Shown here: positions 8,326 through 18,554 of the stretch, piece after piece
Layout: each line of letters begins with the position of its first letter
Numbering within the stretch: position 1 is the first letter of the stretch
Assembly: GCF_001294645.1 (NCBI RefSeq)
Contig: NZ_CP011868.1
Location: 2,914,001 to 2,978,000 of the forward strand
Reading direction: 5' to 3'
Length of the DNA stretch: 64,000 nucleotides
Source of the DNA: Pseudonocardia sp. HH130629-09
Lineage (GTDB): Bacteria > Actinomycetota > Actinomycetes > Mycobacteriales > Pseudonocardiaceae
Notes under the pieces: generated by a model
Seen by the model: the letters and a program-made list of their open reading frames with translations, nothing else
Told to the model about the DNA's origin: nothing
The model's database searches: none
Position numbers and translations under genes: made by a program

Positions 8326-10029
8326 ATGATCCGACCACCGATCGACCTCGCCGACGCCCTCGTGGTGGGCGTCGACTTCGGGACGCTGTCCGGACGGGCG
8401 GTCGTCGTCCGTGCGGCCGACGGGGCCGACCTGGGCTCCGCCGTCCACGCCTACACCCACGCCGTCGTCACCGACGCCCTGCCGGGGCGGCCGGACCTCC
8501 GGCTGCCGCCGGACTGGGCGCTGCAGGTGCCGTCGGACTACGTCGACGTCCTGCGCCACGCCGTCCCCGGTGCGGTCGCCGCCGCCGGAGTGGACCCCGC
8601 GCGGGTGGTCGGCATCGCCACCGACTTCACCGCCTGCACCATGGTCCCGACCCTGCGCGACGGCACCCCGCTCAACGAGGTGCCCGACCTGGCCGACGAG
8701 CCGCACGCCTACACCAAGCTCTGGCGCCACCACGCCGCCCAGCCGCAGGCCAACCGGATCAACGCCCTCGCCGCCGAGCGGGGCGAGAGCTGGCTGCCTC
8801 GCTACGGCGGGTTCATCTCCTCGGAGTGGGAGTTCGCGAAGGGCCTGCAGATCCTGGAGGAGGCCCCCGCGGTCTACGCCCGGACCGAGCGCTGGGTCGA
8901 GGCCGCGGACTGGATCGTCTGGCAGCTGTGCGGCCGCTACGTCCGCAACGCCTGCTCGGCCGGCTACAAGGGGATCCTGCAGGACGGCGCCTACCCCGAC
9001 CGTGACTTCCTCGGCGCGCTGAACCCGGCCTTCGCCGGGTTCGCCGAGACCAAGGTCGCCCACGAGATCGGCGAGCTGGGCACCGTCGCCGGGACGCTGA
9101 CCGCCGAGGCGGCAGGCTGGACCGGGCTGCCCGAGGGGATCGCGGTCGCCGTCGGCAACGTCGACGCGCACGTCACCGCCGCGGCGGCGAACGCCGTCCG
9201 GCCGGGCCAGATGGTCGCGATCATGGGCACCAGCACCTGCCACGTCATGAGCTCCGACGTGCTGCGCGAGGTGCCGGGCATGTGCGGCGTCGTCGACGGC
9301 GGCATCGTCTCCGGGCTCTGGGGCTACGAGGCCGGGCAGAGCGGCGTCGGCGACATCTTCGGGTGGTTCGTCGAGCACGGCGTGCCGCCCGCGTACCACG
9401 AGGCGGCCCGCGCGCGGGGGCTCGACCTGCACGAGTACCTGACCGAGCTGGCCGCCGGGCAGGCGGTCGGTGAGCACGGGCTCGTCGCGCTGGACTGGCA
9501 CTCGGGCAACCGCTCGGTGCTGGTGGACCACGAGCTGTCCGGCGTCGTCCTCGGACAGACCCTCGCGACCCGGCCCGAGGACACCTACCGGGCGCTGCTG
9601 GAGGCCATCGCGTTCGGTACCCGGATGATCGTGGAGACCTTCGCGGCCTCCGGCGTCCCGGTGACCGAGCTGATCGTCTCCGGCGGGCTCACCCGCAACG
9701 CGCTGCTCATGCAGATCTACGCCGACGTGACCCGACTGCCGCTCTCCGTCGTCGAGGCCGGGCAGGGCCCGGCCCTGGGCTCGGCGATCCACGCGGCCGT
9801 GGCAGCGGGCGTCCACCCCGACGTTCCCACCGCGGCCGCCGCGACGGGTCGCGTCCGCGAGGGCGCACACCTGCCCGACGAGGAGTCGGCGAAGTCCTAC
9901 GACGCCCTGTTCGCCGAGTACACCCGCCTGCACGACCACTTCGGCCGGGGCGGCGACGACGTGATGCACCGCCTGCGCGCGATCCGCCGCGAGGCCCGCG
10001 CCCAGCGAGAAGGAGACCTCGACGCATGA
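8326..10029 (+). CDS. araB: L-ribulokinase
   Basis: 567-aa FGGY-family kinase that phosphorylates L-ribulose to L-ribulose 5-phosphate. Visible motifs are the N-terminal phosphate-binding VVGVDFGTLSGRAV, GIATDFTACTMVPTL, the ribulokinase-type SAGYKGI, MGTSTCHVM, and the C-terminal ELIVSGGLTRNALLMQIYADV. Length matches bacterial AraB. GAGGAA 5-6 nt upstream supports ATG 8326. It is first in the araB-araD-araA operon and overlaps araD by ATGA. Confidence 0.95.
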   Translation: MIRPPIDLADALVVGVDFGTLSGRAVVVRAADGADLGSAVHAYTHAVVTDALPGRPDLRLPPDWALQVPSDYVDVLRHAVPGAVAAAGVDPARVVGIATDFTACTMVPTLRDGTPLNEVPDLADEPHAYTKLWRHHAAQPQANRINALAAERGESWLPRYGGFISSEWEFAKGLQILEEAPAVYARTERWVEAADWIVWQLCGRYVRNACSAGYKGILQDGAYPDRDFLGALNPAFAGFAETKVAHEIGELGTVAGTLTAEAAGWTGLPEGIAVAVGNVDAHVTAAAANAVRPGQMVAIMGTSTCHVMSSDVLREVPGMCGVVDGGIVSGLWGYEAGQSGVGDIFGWFVEHGVPPAYHEAARARGLDLHEYLTELAAGQAVGEHGLVALDWHSGNRSVLVDHELSGVVLGQTLATRPEDTYRALLEAIAFGTRMIVETFAASGVPVTELIVSGGLTRNALLMQIYADVTRLPLSVVEAGQGPALGSAIHAAVAAGVHPDVPTAAAATGRVREGAHLPDEESAKSYDALFAEYTRLHDHFGRGGDDVMHRLRAIRREARAQREGDLDA

Positions 10030-10712
10030 CCGACACCCTGGCCTCCCCCGAGCTCGCCGCCACCGTGGCGCGGCTGCGCGAGCAGGTGTGCGCACTGCAC
10101 GCCGAGCTGGTGCGCTACGAGCTCGTCGTCTGGACCGCGGGGAACGTCTCGGCCCGCGTGCCCGGCCACGACCTGATGGTCATCAAGCCCAGCGGGATCT
10201 CCTACGACGACCTGACCCCGCAGAACATGGTGCTGTGCGACCTGCACGGCACCCCGGTGGAGGGCGACCTGACGCCGTCGTCGGACACCGCGGCGCACGC
10301 CCACGTCTACCGGGCCATGCCCGAGGTCGGCGGGGTGGTGCACACCCACTCCACCTACGCCAGCGCGTGGGCGGCGCGCGCCGAGCCGATCCCCTGCGTG
10401 CTCACCGCGATGAGCGACGAGTTCGGCGGGGACATCCCGATCGGCCCGTTCTCGCTGATCGGCGACGAGTCGATCGGCCGCGGCGTCGTGGAGACCCTGA
10501 CCGGCAGCCGCTCCCCCGCCGTGATCATGCAGAACCACGGCGTGTTCGCCGTCGGCGCCGATGCCCGCTCCGCGGTCAAGGCCGCGGTGATGTGCGAGGA
10601 CGTCGCCCGCACCGTGCACCTCGCCCGCCAGCTCGGCGACACCGTGCCCATCCCCCAGGACCAGATCGACAGCCTCTGGGACCGCTACCAGAACGTCTAC
10701 GGGCAGCGCTGA
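10026..10712 (+). CDS. araD: L-ribulose-5-phosphate 4-epimerase
   Basis: 228-aa class II aldolase-fold epimerase converting L-ribulose 5-phosphate to D-xylulose 5-phosphate. Zinc ligands are visible in [13 protein letters not shown] and in IMQNHGVF. Substrate-binding segments include [23 protein letters not shown] and [15 protein letters not shown]. Its ATG overlaps the araB stop (ATGA), and araA follows 31 bp downstream, so the three genes are one operon completing arabinose entry into the pentose phosphate pathway. Confidence 0.95.
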   Translation: MTDTLASPELAATVARLREQVCALHAELVRYELVVWTAGNVSARVPGHDLMVIKPSGISYDDLTPQNMVLCDLHGTPVEGDLTPSSDTAAHAHVYRAMPEVGGVVHTHSTYASAWAARAEPIPCVLTAMSDEFGGDIPIGPFSLIGDESIGRGVVETLTGSRSPAVIMQNHGVFAVGADARSAVKAAVMCEDVARTVHLARQLGDTVPIPQDQIDSLWDRYQNVYGQR

Positions 10713-10743
10713 GCTCCGCCCGACCCCGAAGGAGGGATGTCTG

Positions 10744-12255
10744 ATGAGCGGCTCGCTGCTCGACAGCTACGAGGTCTGGTTCCTGACCGGGAGCCAGGGC
10801 CTCTACGGCGAGGGGACCCTCGCCCAGGTCGCCGACCAGTCCGCGGCCGTCGCCGCCCGGCTCGACGCCGCCGACGAGATCCCGGTGCGGGTGGTGTGGA
10901 AGCCCGTGCTCACCGACGCCGACGCGATCCGACGGATCTGCCTGGAGGCCAACGCCGACGACCGGTGCCTCGGCGTCATCACCTGGATGCACACCTTCTC
11001 CCCGGCGAAGATGTGGATCCCCGGGCTCGAGACCCTGACCCGGCCGCTGCTGCACCTGCACACCCAGGCCGACGTCGACCTCCCCTGGTCGGAGATCGAC
11101 ATGGACTTCATGAACCTCAACCAGGCCGCGCACGGCGACCGCGAGTTCGGCTACGTCCAGACCCGGCTCGGCCTGGCCCGCAAGACCGTCGCCGGGCACG
11201 TGTCCGACCCGGTGCTCCGCGACCGCATCGGGACCTGGACGCGTGCGGCCGCCGGCGCCGCGGAGCTGCGCGCGCTCACGCTCGTCCGGTTCGGTGACAC
11301 CATGCGCGACGTCGCCGTGACCGACGGCGCCCGCGTCGAGGCCACCCGGGTCTTCGGGATGTCGGTGCAGACCTACGGCGTCAACGACCTGGTCGCCGTG
11401 CTGGACCAGGTCGCCGACGCCGACGTCGACAAGCTCGTCGGCGAGTACGCCGAGGTCTACGACGTCGCCCCCGAGCTGCTCCCCGACGGCGCCCGGCACG
11501 ACGCGCTCCGCTACGGCGCGCGGGTCGAGATCGGGCTGCGCTCGTTCCTGGAGTCCACCGGGGCGCAGGCGTTCACCACGAACTTCGAGGACCTCGGCGG
11601 TCTGCGTCAGCTCCCCGGGCTCGCGGTGCAGCGCCTGATGGCCGACGGCTACGGCTTCGGCGCCGAGGGCGACTGGAAGACCGCGGCCATGCTGCGCGCG
11701 GTGAAGGTCGTCGCCACCGGGCTGCCCGGCGGCACGTCGTTCATGGAGGACTACACTTACCACCTGCGTCCCGGCCACGAGCGCATCCTCGGGGCGCACA
11801 TGCTGGAGGTCTGCCCGAGCATCACCGGGTCCCGGCCGTCGCTGGAGATCCACCCGCTGGGCATCGGCGGGCGGGAGGACCCGGTCCGGCTGCGGTTCAC
11901 CGCCGACCCCGGCCCGGGCATCGTGCTCGGCATCTGCGACCTCGGGGAGCGGTTCCGCCTGGTCAGCAACGACATCGAGGTCGTCGACCCGGACGAGCCC
12001 ATGCCGAGGCTCCCGGTGGCGACGGCGACGTGGGTCCCGGAGCCCTCGCTCGCGACCTCGGCCGAGTGCTGGCTGATGGCGGGCGGCCCACACCACACGG
12101 TGCTGTCGACCGCCGTCGGGGTCGAGGCCTTCGACGACCTCGCCGAGATCGTCGGCACCGAGCTGGTGCACATCGGCGACACCACGCGGCCGCGGACGTT
12201 CCTGCACGAGCTGCGCTGGAACAACGCCTACCACCGGCTCGCGCGGGGCTTCTGA
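10744..12255 (+). CDS. araA: L-arabinose isomerase
   Basis: 503-aa isomerase converting L-arabinose to L-ribulose with a Mn2+ centre. Signature stretches are [13 protein letters not shown] near the N-terminus, [33 protein letters not shown], the metal/active-site region [20 protein letters not shown], and the C-terminal [11 protein letters not shown]. Length and all motifs match intact AraA. GAAGGAGGG upstream serves as RBS. It is the last gene of the operon and converges with the LuxR gene 37 bp away. Confidence 0.96.
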   Translation: MSGSLLDSYEVWFLTGSQGLYGEGTLAQVADQSAAVAARLDAADEIPVRVVWKPVLTDADAIRRICLEANADDRCLGVITWMHTFSPAKMWIPGLETLTRPLLHLHTQADVDLPWSEIDMDFMNLNQAAHGDREFGYVQTRLGLARKTVAGHVSDPVLRDRIGTWTRAAAGAAELRALTLVRFGDTMRDVAVTDGARVEATRVFGMSVQTYGVNDLVAVLDQVADADVDKLVGEYAEVYDVAPELLPDGARHDALRYGARVEIGLRSFLESTGAQAFTTNFEDLGGLRQLPGLAVQRLMADGYGFGAEGDWKTAAMLRAVKVVATGLPGGTSFMEDYTYHLRPGHERILGAHMLEVCPSITGSRPSLEIHPLGIGGREDPVRLRFTADPGPGIVLGICDLGERFRLVSNDIEVVDPDEPMPRLPVATATWVPEPSLATSAECWLMAGGPHHTVLSTAVGVEAFDDLAEIVGTELVHIGDTTRPRTFLHELRWNNAYHRLARGF

Positions 12256-12292
12256 GCTACGCCGCCAGGCGACGGGCCGGCGGCGGTCCGGG

Positions 12293-15034
12293 TCACTCGT
12301 GCCCGGGGGTGCGGAACCTCAGGTCGCCCGCCATGTCGATCCGTGCGAGCTCGGCCCGGGAGGTCACGCCGAGCTTGGGGTAGACGCTGCCGAGGTGGTG
12401 CCCGACCGTGCGGTGGCTGATCAGCAGCCGGGCCGCGATCTCCCGGTTGGTGAGCCCCTCGGCGGCCAGCTGGGCGACCCGCAGCTCCTGGGCGGTGAGC
12501 CCGGCGGCGGCCGGCTCGTGCCGCACCCCGGACTGCGCGGCCAGCCCCAGCTCCCGCAGCGCCCGCGCCCGCAGCGGCGCCGCGCCGAGGCGGGCGAAGG
12601 TCTCCGCCGCCCCCGTGAGTTCGTGCCGGGCGTCGGCGCGACGGCGGACCCGACGGAGCCATTCGCCGTACAGCAGCCGGGTACGGGCCCGCTCGAACGG
12701 ATCCGGAGCGGCACCTGCGCCGTCGAGCGCGGCCCGGTACACGGCCTCCGTGTCCGGCCCGCCGGCGGCGAGGGCGCGCAGACGGTGCGCAGCGGCGCGG
12801 GCCCAGTGGGCGCCGGTCCGCCGGGCCCACGTCTCGACGGCCGCCAGCCGGGCCGAGGCCGTCTCCGTGCGCCCCTCCTGCATCGCGGCCTCGGCGGTGT
12901 CCGGGGCCGCGAGCAGTGCGAAGGTGGGGTGTGCGGCCTCGTGGCCGGGCTCGTCGAGCGGCATCAGGTGGTGCAGTGCGTCGCGGGGCCTGCCGTCGAA
13001 CAGCGCCGCCCGGCCGCGCACCCAGTACACCGACGCGGCGAGCGCGCGCACCTCCTGCCGGACCGAGACCGCCAGCGCCCGGGTGGTGTGCTCCTCCAGG
13101 CCGGGGGCGTCGCCGCGGGCTGCGGCCAGGTTCGCCAGACAGAGCCGGCACTGGCTCGCCACGTGGTCCGCCCCGACCTCCTCGGCCAGCCGCAGGCCCT
13201 CGGTGGCGCCGGCCTCGGCGGTCTCCCACCGGCCCGCCGCGGCATCGAGGACCGCACTCTGTGCGAGCACCATCGCGAGCGCGGCGAGCTCGTGCCGCCG
13301 CCGCAGCTGCGCGGCCTGTACCCGCAGCACGTCGTGCAGCGGCCCCTCGACCCCGCAGGCCTGGACCAGCGGCACGGGCGGCAGCAGCTCCCACGGCACG
13401 GTCCCGAGCAGGCCGACGGTGGCCGCGTCCGGGGCCGGGAGCGACCCGGCCGCCCGGCCGGTCCCGTCGTAGCAGGCCCACCAGGCCCGCAGTGTCGGCA
13501 TGACCGGTGCCAGCTCCGGGACGCCGCCGGGGTCGAGGGCGAGCAGCCGCTGAAGCGCCGCCTGCTGCAGGTCCGGGCGGCCCGCCGACCACGCCGCGCG
13601 GGCCGCCACCGTGCCCAGCTCCATCGCAGTGCGGGTCCCCGCGACGACGGCCATGTCCCCCACCAGGTAGTGATGGGCGCGTTCGGAGAGACCCGTGGTG
13701 AACTCGAGGATCCCGCGCAGCCCGCCGCCGTACCGCACGACGGGCTCCGCCCCGCCCCGGCGCTCGGCGTCGTCGAGCAGCCGCCGGGCTCCCTCGGCGT
13801 CGCCCGCGCCCCAGGCGGCGCGGGCGGCGACCGCCAGCCGGCGCGCGGCGTCCGCGGGGTCCGGCGACAGGTCGGCCGCCCGCCGCAGCGTGCGTGCCGC
13901 CAGTGGACCGGCGCTGCGCTCCAGGCACCTGGCGGCCGCCTGCTCCAGCAGCGCCGCGACGTCCTCGTCGGGGCCGTCCGCGGCGGCCGCCAGGTGCCAG
14001 GCGCGGTGCTCGACGTCCTCGGCCGGCAGCGCCGCGGCCAGCGCACGGTGCGCGGCCCGGCGGTCGGTGACGGGTGCGCCGTCGTAGAGGGCAGCAGGGA
14101 CCAGCGGGTGGCGGAACCGGAGACGGGTGCCCGAGGCGTGCAGCAGGCCGGAGCGCAACGCCTCGTCCCAGGTGGAGGCGTCGACACCCCACCCGGCCCC
14201 GGCCCGGTCGACGACGTGCCGGTCGCCCCGCCCCTCCGCGGCCGCCAGCAGCAGCAACGCCCGGGTGGCCGGCTTCAGGGCCTCGGCGCGGGCGCAGAAC
14301 GCCCGCCGCAGCCGGGGCCCCACCGGCATCGGCCCCCCGGACGCCTCGTCGTCGGCCTCGCGCCCGACGGTGGGCAGCTCCTGCAGCGCGAGCGGGTTGC
14401 CCGCCGCCATCGCGACCGTGTCGTCGACGAGGGCCTCGTCGGCGTCGGGGACGGCGGCCCCGACCAGCCGGCGGGCGTCGTCGTCGGCGAGTCCCACGAC
14501 CTCCAGAGCCGGCACCCCCTCCCAGGGCCCCTGGGCCGGGTCGGCGTGGTCGGTCAGGATCACCACGACCGGCTCGGTCCGCACCCGACGCGCGAGGAAG
14601 CCCAGACAGTGCGCGGTCGCCTCGTCGACCCACTGCGCGTCGTCGACGACGACGAGCACCGGCCGGTCCCGGGCCAGGCCGGAGAGCAGCGACACCACGG
14701 CCGCGCCGATGAGGAAGCGGTTGGCCGGGTCCCGGCTGATCCCGAGCGCGCCGTGCAGTGCGGCGGCCTGCGGGTCCGGGAGCGCGTCGAGCCGGTCGAG
14801 GACCGGCCAGAGCAGCGCGTGCAGTGCGCCGAAGGCGAGCCCCGTCTCCATCCGGGTGCCCCTGGTCCGCAGCACCGTGGCCCCGGACGCGGCGTCGACG
14901 ACGTGGTCGACCAGTGCGGTCTTGCCGATCCCCGGCTCCCCCCACAGCACGAGCGCCGCACCCGCGCCGTCGGCCGCGCGTGCCAGCAGCCGCTCCAGTG
15001 CCGCGGTCTCGGAACGCCGTCCGAACAGCTCCAT
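12293..15034 (-). CDS. Large ATP-binding LuxR-family regulator (LAL)
   Basis: 913-aa regulator. The N-terminal AAA/STAND ATPase has MELFGRRSETAALERLL, Walker A GEPGIGKTAL and Walker B-like PVLVVVDDAQWVDEATA. A long helical, TPR-like middle follows. The C-terminal LuxR HTH is LTAQELRVAQLAAEGLTNRE with SHRTVGHHLGSVYPKLGV. LAL proteins commonly activate catabolic or secondary-metabolite genes; the inducer here is unknown. ATG 15034 is chosen at the canonical LFGR start with a G-rich RBS upstream. It ends opposite araA. Confidence 0.9.
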   Translation of the reverse strand: MELFGRRSETAALERLLARAADGAGAALVLWGEPGIGKTALVDHVVDAASGATVLRTRGTRMETGLAFGALHALLWPVLDRLDALPDPQAAALHGALGISRDPANRFLIGAAVVSLLSGLARDRPVLVVVDDAQWVDEATAHCLGFLARRVRTEPVVVILTDHADPAQGPWEGVPALEVVGLADDDARRLVGAAVPDADEALVDDTVAMAAGNPLALQELPTVGREADDEASGGPMPVGPRLRRAFCARAEALKPATRALLLLAAAEGRGDRHVVDRAGAGWGVDASTWDEALRSGLLHASGTRLRFRHPLVPAALYDGAPVTDRRAAHRALAAALPAEDVEHRAWHLAAAADGPDEDVAALLEQAAARCLERSAGPLAARTLRRAADLSPDPADAARRLAVAARAAWGAGDAEGARRLLDDAERRGGAEPVVRYGGGLRGILEFTTGLSERAHHYLVGDMAVVAGTRTAMELGTVAARAAWSAGRPDLQQAALQRLLALDPGGVPELAPVMPTLRAWWACYDGTGRAAGSLPAPDAATVGLLGTVPWELLPPVPLVQACGVEGPLHDVLRVQAAQLRRRHELAALAMVLAQSAVLDAAAGRWETAEAGATEGLRLAEEVGADHVASQCRLCLANLAAARGDAPGLEEHTTRALAVSVRQEVRALAASVYWVRGRAALFDGRPRDALHHLMPLDEPGHEAAHPTFALLAAPDTAEAAMQEGRTETASARLAAVETWARRTGAHWARAAAHRLRALAAGGPDTEAVYRAALDGAGAAPDPFERARTRLLYGEWLRRVRRRADARHELTGAAETFARLGAAPLRARALRELGLAAQSGVRHEPAAAGLTAQELRVAQLAAEGLTNREIAARLLISHRTVGHHLGSVYPKLGVTSRAELARIDMAGDLRFRTPGHE

Positions 15035-15401
15035 GACCCCCCGCAGCCTCGTCCCGCCTGCCCCCGTGGCACGGCGGATCCGTCGGACCACCGTAGCCGC
15101 GTCGTCCGGATCATCCGGTGACCGATCCGGCGACCGATCCGCCGGGACCGGCCGGACCCGACACTCGCCGGGTGATCCGACCCGCCCCCACCGATGCGTC
15201 CGGGACGTGCGGGGGTCCCGACGTCACCGGTGTTCCGCGCGACCGGCGTCGAACCCGGTCGTCGACCGCGGCAGCGCGAACGTGACCGATAGCCTGACCC
15301 ACCTCGCCTCGATGATCCGGGGCGCGGGCGGGGTCCCGGCCCCGGACCACCCCCGAGTACCGCCGGCCCGGTCGACGGGCGCCCACGGAGAGAGGCCCCA
15401 C
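15035..15401. other. Intergenic region between LAL regulator and GNAT gene
   Basis: 367 bp of divergent promoter DNA. The only structure I see is a short direct repeat ACCGATCCG at 15121-15129 and 15133-15141, plus GGAGAGAGG just before the GNAT start. No RNA gene or convincing promoter hexamers were recognised. Confidence 0.4.
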
Positions 15402-15701
15402 ATGATCGTCGTCACCGACAACCGCTCCGCGAACCGTTTCGAGGCCCACGACGGCACGACGCTCGCCGGCGTCGCCGCGTACGTACGCACACCGGAGCTC
15501 GTCGCCTTCGTGCACACCGAGGTCGACCCGGCCTTCGAGGGACGCGGGGTGGGATCGGCGCTGGCCCGCGAGGGCATCGCGTCGGTGCAGGCCGACGGGC
15601 TGCGGGTACTCGCGATCTGCCCGTTCGTCGCCGCCTGGCTGGCGCGCCATCCCGAGCTCGCCCACCTCGAGTACCGGGCGACCAGCAGGGTCACCGACTG
15701 A
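15402..15701 (+). CDS. Small GNAT-type N-acetyltransferase (YidJ/GNAT_2 type)
   Basis: 99-aa protein. The acetyl-CoA binding region is VHTEVDPAFEGRGVGSALAREGI, containing the GNAT motif A pattern R-G-x-G-S/A, followed by LRVLAICPFVAAWLARHPEL. These features are typical of the small COG2388 acetyltransferases. GGAGAGAGG upstream of ATG 15402 supports this start. Substrate unknown. It stands alone between a divergent LAL regulator and the DUF5996 gene. Confidence 0.85.
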   Translation: MIVVTDNRSANRFEAHDGTTLAGVAAYVRTPELVAFVHTEVDPAFEGRGVGSALAREGIASVQADGLRVLAICPFVAAWLARHPELAHLEYRATSRVTD

Positions 15702-15804
15702 CCGGTCGCCGGCGTCACATCCGCGGCCCCGGTGGACACCACGGGCCGCGTCACCGCCGGGACCGGGAACGCGACCCCGGTCCGGCCGATCCACGAGGAG
15801 ACCG

Positions 15805-16728
15805 ATGAGCAGCACGACGACGAGCTGGCCGAGCCTGCGCGTGGCGAACTGGACCGCCACCCGCGAGACCCTGCACATGTGGACCCAGATCGTGGGCAAG
15901 ATCCGGATGGCACACGCCCCGCTGATCAACCACTGGTGGCAGGTGACCCTGTACCCGAGCGCGCGGGGCCTGACGACGTCGGCCGTCCCGTACGGCACCG
16001 GGGCCTTCGAGATCGAGCTCGACCTGCTCGGCCACCGGCTCGAGGTCCGCAGCAGCGACGGCGGCGCGCTCGGCTTCGGCCTGGCGCCGATGTCGGTGGC
16101 CGAGTTCTACGGCGCCGTCCTGGACGTGCTCGGCCGGCTCGGCATCTCCGCGCCGATCCGGCCGCACCCCAACGAGGTCGACCCGGCGATCCCGTTCGCC
16201 GAGGACCTCACCCACGCCTCCTACGACGCCGAGGCGGCCACCCTGTTCTGGCGGCAGCTGCTGCAGGTGAACCGCGTGCTCGGCGAGTTCCGGGCGCACT
16301 TCGTCGGCAAGGTCAGCCCGGTGCACTTCTTCTGGGGCAGCATGGACATGGCCTGCACCCGATTCTCCGGGAGGCCGGCGCCGGCGCACCCGGGCGGGGT
16401 GCCCAACTGCGGCGACTGGGTCATGGTCGAGGGCTACTCGCGGGAGCTGTCCAGCTGCGGGTTCTGGCCCGGTGGCGGTGAGGAGGGCGCCTTCTACTCC
16501 TATGCCTACCCCGCGCCCGACGGCTTCGCCGAGGCCCCGGTCGGCCCCGACGGTGCCTTCTACAGCCCGGACTTCCAGCAGTTCCTGCTGCCCTACGAGG
16601 TCGCCCGCGCCGCACCCGACCCGGACCGCGCGGTCGTCGAGTTCCTCCGCACGACCTACGAGGCGGCCGCGGACCTCGGGCGCTGGGACCGCTCCGCGCT
16701 GGAGGACGACCCGCTCCGCTGGGCGTGA
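15805..16728 (+). CDS. DUF5996 family protein
   Basis: 307-aa protein recognised by the family pattern: WPSLRVANWTATRETLHMWTQ, HWWQVTLYPSARGLTTSAVPYG, FWRQLLQVNRVLGEFRAHF and SPVHFFWGSMDMACTRFSGRPAP. The biochemical role of DUF5996 is not known to me. It is soluble, with no signal peptide or membrane segment. GAGGAGACCG precedes ATG 15805. It converges with the frameshifted oxidoreductase. Confidence 0.85.
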   Translation: MSSTTTSWPSLRVANWTATRETLHMWTQIVGKIRMAHAPLINHWWQVTLYPSARGLTTSAVPYGTGAFEIELDLLGHRLEVRSSDGGALGFGLAPMSVAEFYGAVLDVLGRLGISAPIRPHPNEVDPAIPFAEDLTHASYDAEAATLFWRQLLQVNRVLGEFRAHFVGKVSPVHFFWGSMDMACTRFSGRPAPAHPGGVPNCGDWVMVEGYSRELSSCGFWPGGGEEGAFYSYAYPAPDGFAEAPVGPDGAFYSPDFQQFLLPYEVARAAPDPDRAVVEFLRTTYEAAADLGRWDRSALEDDPLRWA

Positions 16729-16732
16729 CCGC

Positions 16733-17279
16733 CTAACCGGCGGTCGGGGTGATCCGGTAGAAGAACGGGCCGGTCCCGTTGCGGGCGATCGCGATCAGCA
16801 ACGGGCCGGCGTCCTCGATCGCCCGGGCCGCCTCCAGGCCACCGACGTGGATCGGGTCGAACCCCGCGTCCCGGTTGAGCCGGTCGACGAGCGTGCGGAT
16901 CGCGGGGTCGGCCGCCACCAGGTTGCCCGGGGGGCGTGGTCTGTGTCGCCAGGCGCGGGTACTCGGACGCGAAGTCCGCGCAGAAGGACTTCGCGACGGG
17001 CCCGCCCGTCCGGGAGCGGACGAGGTGAGCGTTCGACTCGTGCTCCGGGTCGCGCGGTCCGTAGACGTTGGTGGCGTCGATCGCGGGGACGCCGGCGATC
17101 CCGGTCGTCCGGCCCAGCGCGTCGGCGACCTGGTCCCCGGGGACGGCGACGACGAGCGCGTCGGCCCCGGTCGCGTCACCACCGTCGCGGCCCAGACCGC
17201 TGACGGTGTGCCCGGCGGCCGACCAGAGCGCGGCCAGGCCGCCGCCGACGGCGCCGCGGCCCAGGATCGTGATCCTCAC
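16733..17279 (-). pseudogene. NAD(P)-binding Rossmann oxidoreductase (F420-reductase-like), frameshifted
   Basis: The reading frame starts GTG 17279 with RITILGRGAVGGGLAALW (Rossmann Gly motif), then ADALVVAVPGDQVADAL, IDATNVYGP and KSFCADFASEY. At a run of six C on the coding strand (16929-16934) the frame must shift by one. The family-like continuation NLVAADPAIRTLVDRLNRDA and GFDPIHVGGLEAARAIEDAG ends at 16733 in the neighbouring frame. One extra base in the homopolymer accounts for it: either a true frameshift or an error. Intact length would be about 181 aa. G-rich GGGAGAGGGG upstream is a suitable RBS. Confidence 0.7.
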
Positions 17280-17449
17280 GTCTACCCCTCTCCCACCGGG
17301 ACCGTGGCGGGCCCGGTGCACCAGCCGGGCGATCGGTCGCCGCGGGGGCTCCCGTCGGGCTGTCGCGTGCCGAGGTGCGGGACGGGCGACCCGGCGGTGA
17401 CGTTACGAAGGGCGCGGTCCCCGGGGATCGGTCACGCAATCGGTCGTCC

Positions 17450-17487
17450 GTACTTCACGATGTCCTCTGTACTTCCCGATGTCCTCG
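17450..17487. repeat. Two tandem 19-bp repeats in a divergent promoter region
   Basis: 17450-17468 and 17469-17487 are adjacent copies of GTACTTCmCGATGTCCTCk, 17 of 19 positions identical. They lie in the 308-bp gap between the frameshifted oxidoreductase and the TIGR03084 gene, about 100 bp before the latter's start. Two head-to-tail copies suggest a regulator binding array. No other feature is evident in this gap. Confidence 0.45.
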
Positions 17488-17587
17488 ACACGGTCCACCA
17501 TGATCCGCAGGCCGTGGCGACGAGGTGGAGGCCCGACATGAGCGACGTGACCTACGGTGCCCCCGTCCGGCAGGAGATCATCTGACC

Positions 17588-18424
17588 ATGGTGTCCATGG
17601 ACGCGGTCCTCGACGACCTGGCGGCCGAGAGCGCGGTCGTCCGGGCGATGGTCGCCGACCTCGACGACGCCGGGGTCGGCGCGCCGACCCCGGCCGAGGG
17701 CTGGAGCATCCGCGACCAGCTCACCCATCTCGCCTACTTCGACGAGGCCGCCACCCTCGCCACGACGGACCCGGCGACCTTCCGGTCGCGGGCGGCCGCG
17801 CTGCGGGAGCTGGGTCCCGGCTTCCCCGACCGGGTCGCCGCGGACCACGCCGGCCTCGGGGCGGAGGAGGTCCGAGCGTGGTTCGCCGGGGCCCGCGACG
17901 CCCTCGTCGGCACGTTCCGCGGCATCGAGCCGAAGACCCGGCTGCCCTGGTACGGGCCCGACATGAGCGCCCTGTCCTCGATCACCGCCCGGCTGATGGA
18001 GACCTGGGCGCACGGCCAGGACGTCGCCGACGCGCTCGGGGTGCTCCGGGAGCCGACGGACCGGCTGCGCCACGTCGCCCACCTCGGCGTGCAGACCTTC
18101 GGCTTCACCTTCCGCAACAACGGCCGCGAGGTCCCACAGGTGCCCGTGCGGGTCGAGCTGCTCGCCCCCTCCGGCGCCTCGTGGACCTGGGGCCCGGAGG
18201 ACGCCGCGGACCGGGTCACCGGTTCCGCGCTCGGCTTCTGCCTGGTCGCCACCCAGCGCCGGCACGTCGACGACACCGACGTGACCACGACCGGCCCGGT
18301 GGCCGCGGAGTGGGTCTCGATCGCCCAGACCTTCGCCAACACGCCCGGCCCCGGCCGCGCCCCCGGCGCCGTCGCGGCCGCCTTCCCGGCACCGACCCGG
18401 ACGCCCACGGGAGGACCCGCGTGA
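17588..18424 (+). CDS. TIGR03084-family protein (DinB/MDMPI-like metal-binding fold)
   Basis: 278-aa protein. The N-terminal four-helix region carries the mycothiol maleylpyruvate isomerase/DinB pattern GWSIRDQLTHLAYFDEAA with a putative metal-binding His, and LMETWAHGQDVADALGV supplying a second His-containing helix. The C-terminal half (HVAHLGVQTFGFTFRNN and following) matches the actinobacterial TIGR03084 group of unknown function. ATG 17588 lies after AGGAG; ATG 17597 is an alternative. It may use mycothiol, by family inference only. Confidence 0.85.
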   Translation: MVSMDAVLDDLAAESAVVRAMVADLDDAGVGAPTPAEGWSIRDQLTHLAYFDEAATLATTDPATFRSRAAALRELGPGFPDRVAADHAGLGAEEVRAWFAGARDALVGTFRGIEPKTRLPWYGPDMSALSSITARLMETWAHGQDVADALGVLREPTDRLRHVAHLGVQTFGFTFRNNGREVPQVPVRVELLAPSGASWTWGPEDAADRVTGSALGFCLVATQRRHVDDTDVTTTGPVAAEWVSIAQTFANTPGPGRAPGAVAAAFPAPTRTPTGGPA

Positions 18425-18554
18425 CCCGAGCGCCGGGGCGCGTCGGCAGCGGCGGCCCCGCTCCGCCGGGGGACATCGCGCGCGGACGGGCGCCGCGGGT
18501 GTGGGGAACGCCGCTCGCCGGAACCGGGAGCGGCCCGCGGACGACTGTCGGAAC

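Noticed and set aside
12299..15121. 940-codon open frame on + opposite the LAL regulator
   Set aside because: It is the antisense shadow of a gene with Walker A and LuxR HTH motifs; its sequence is low complexity without homology.
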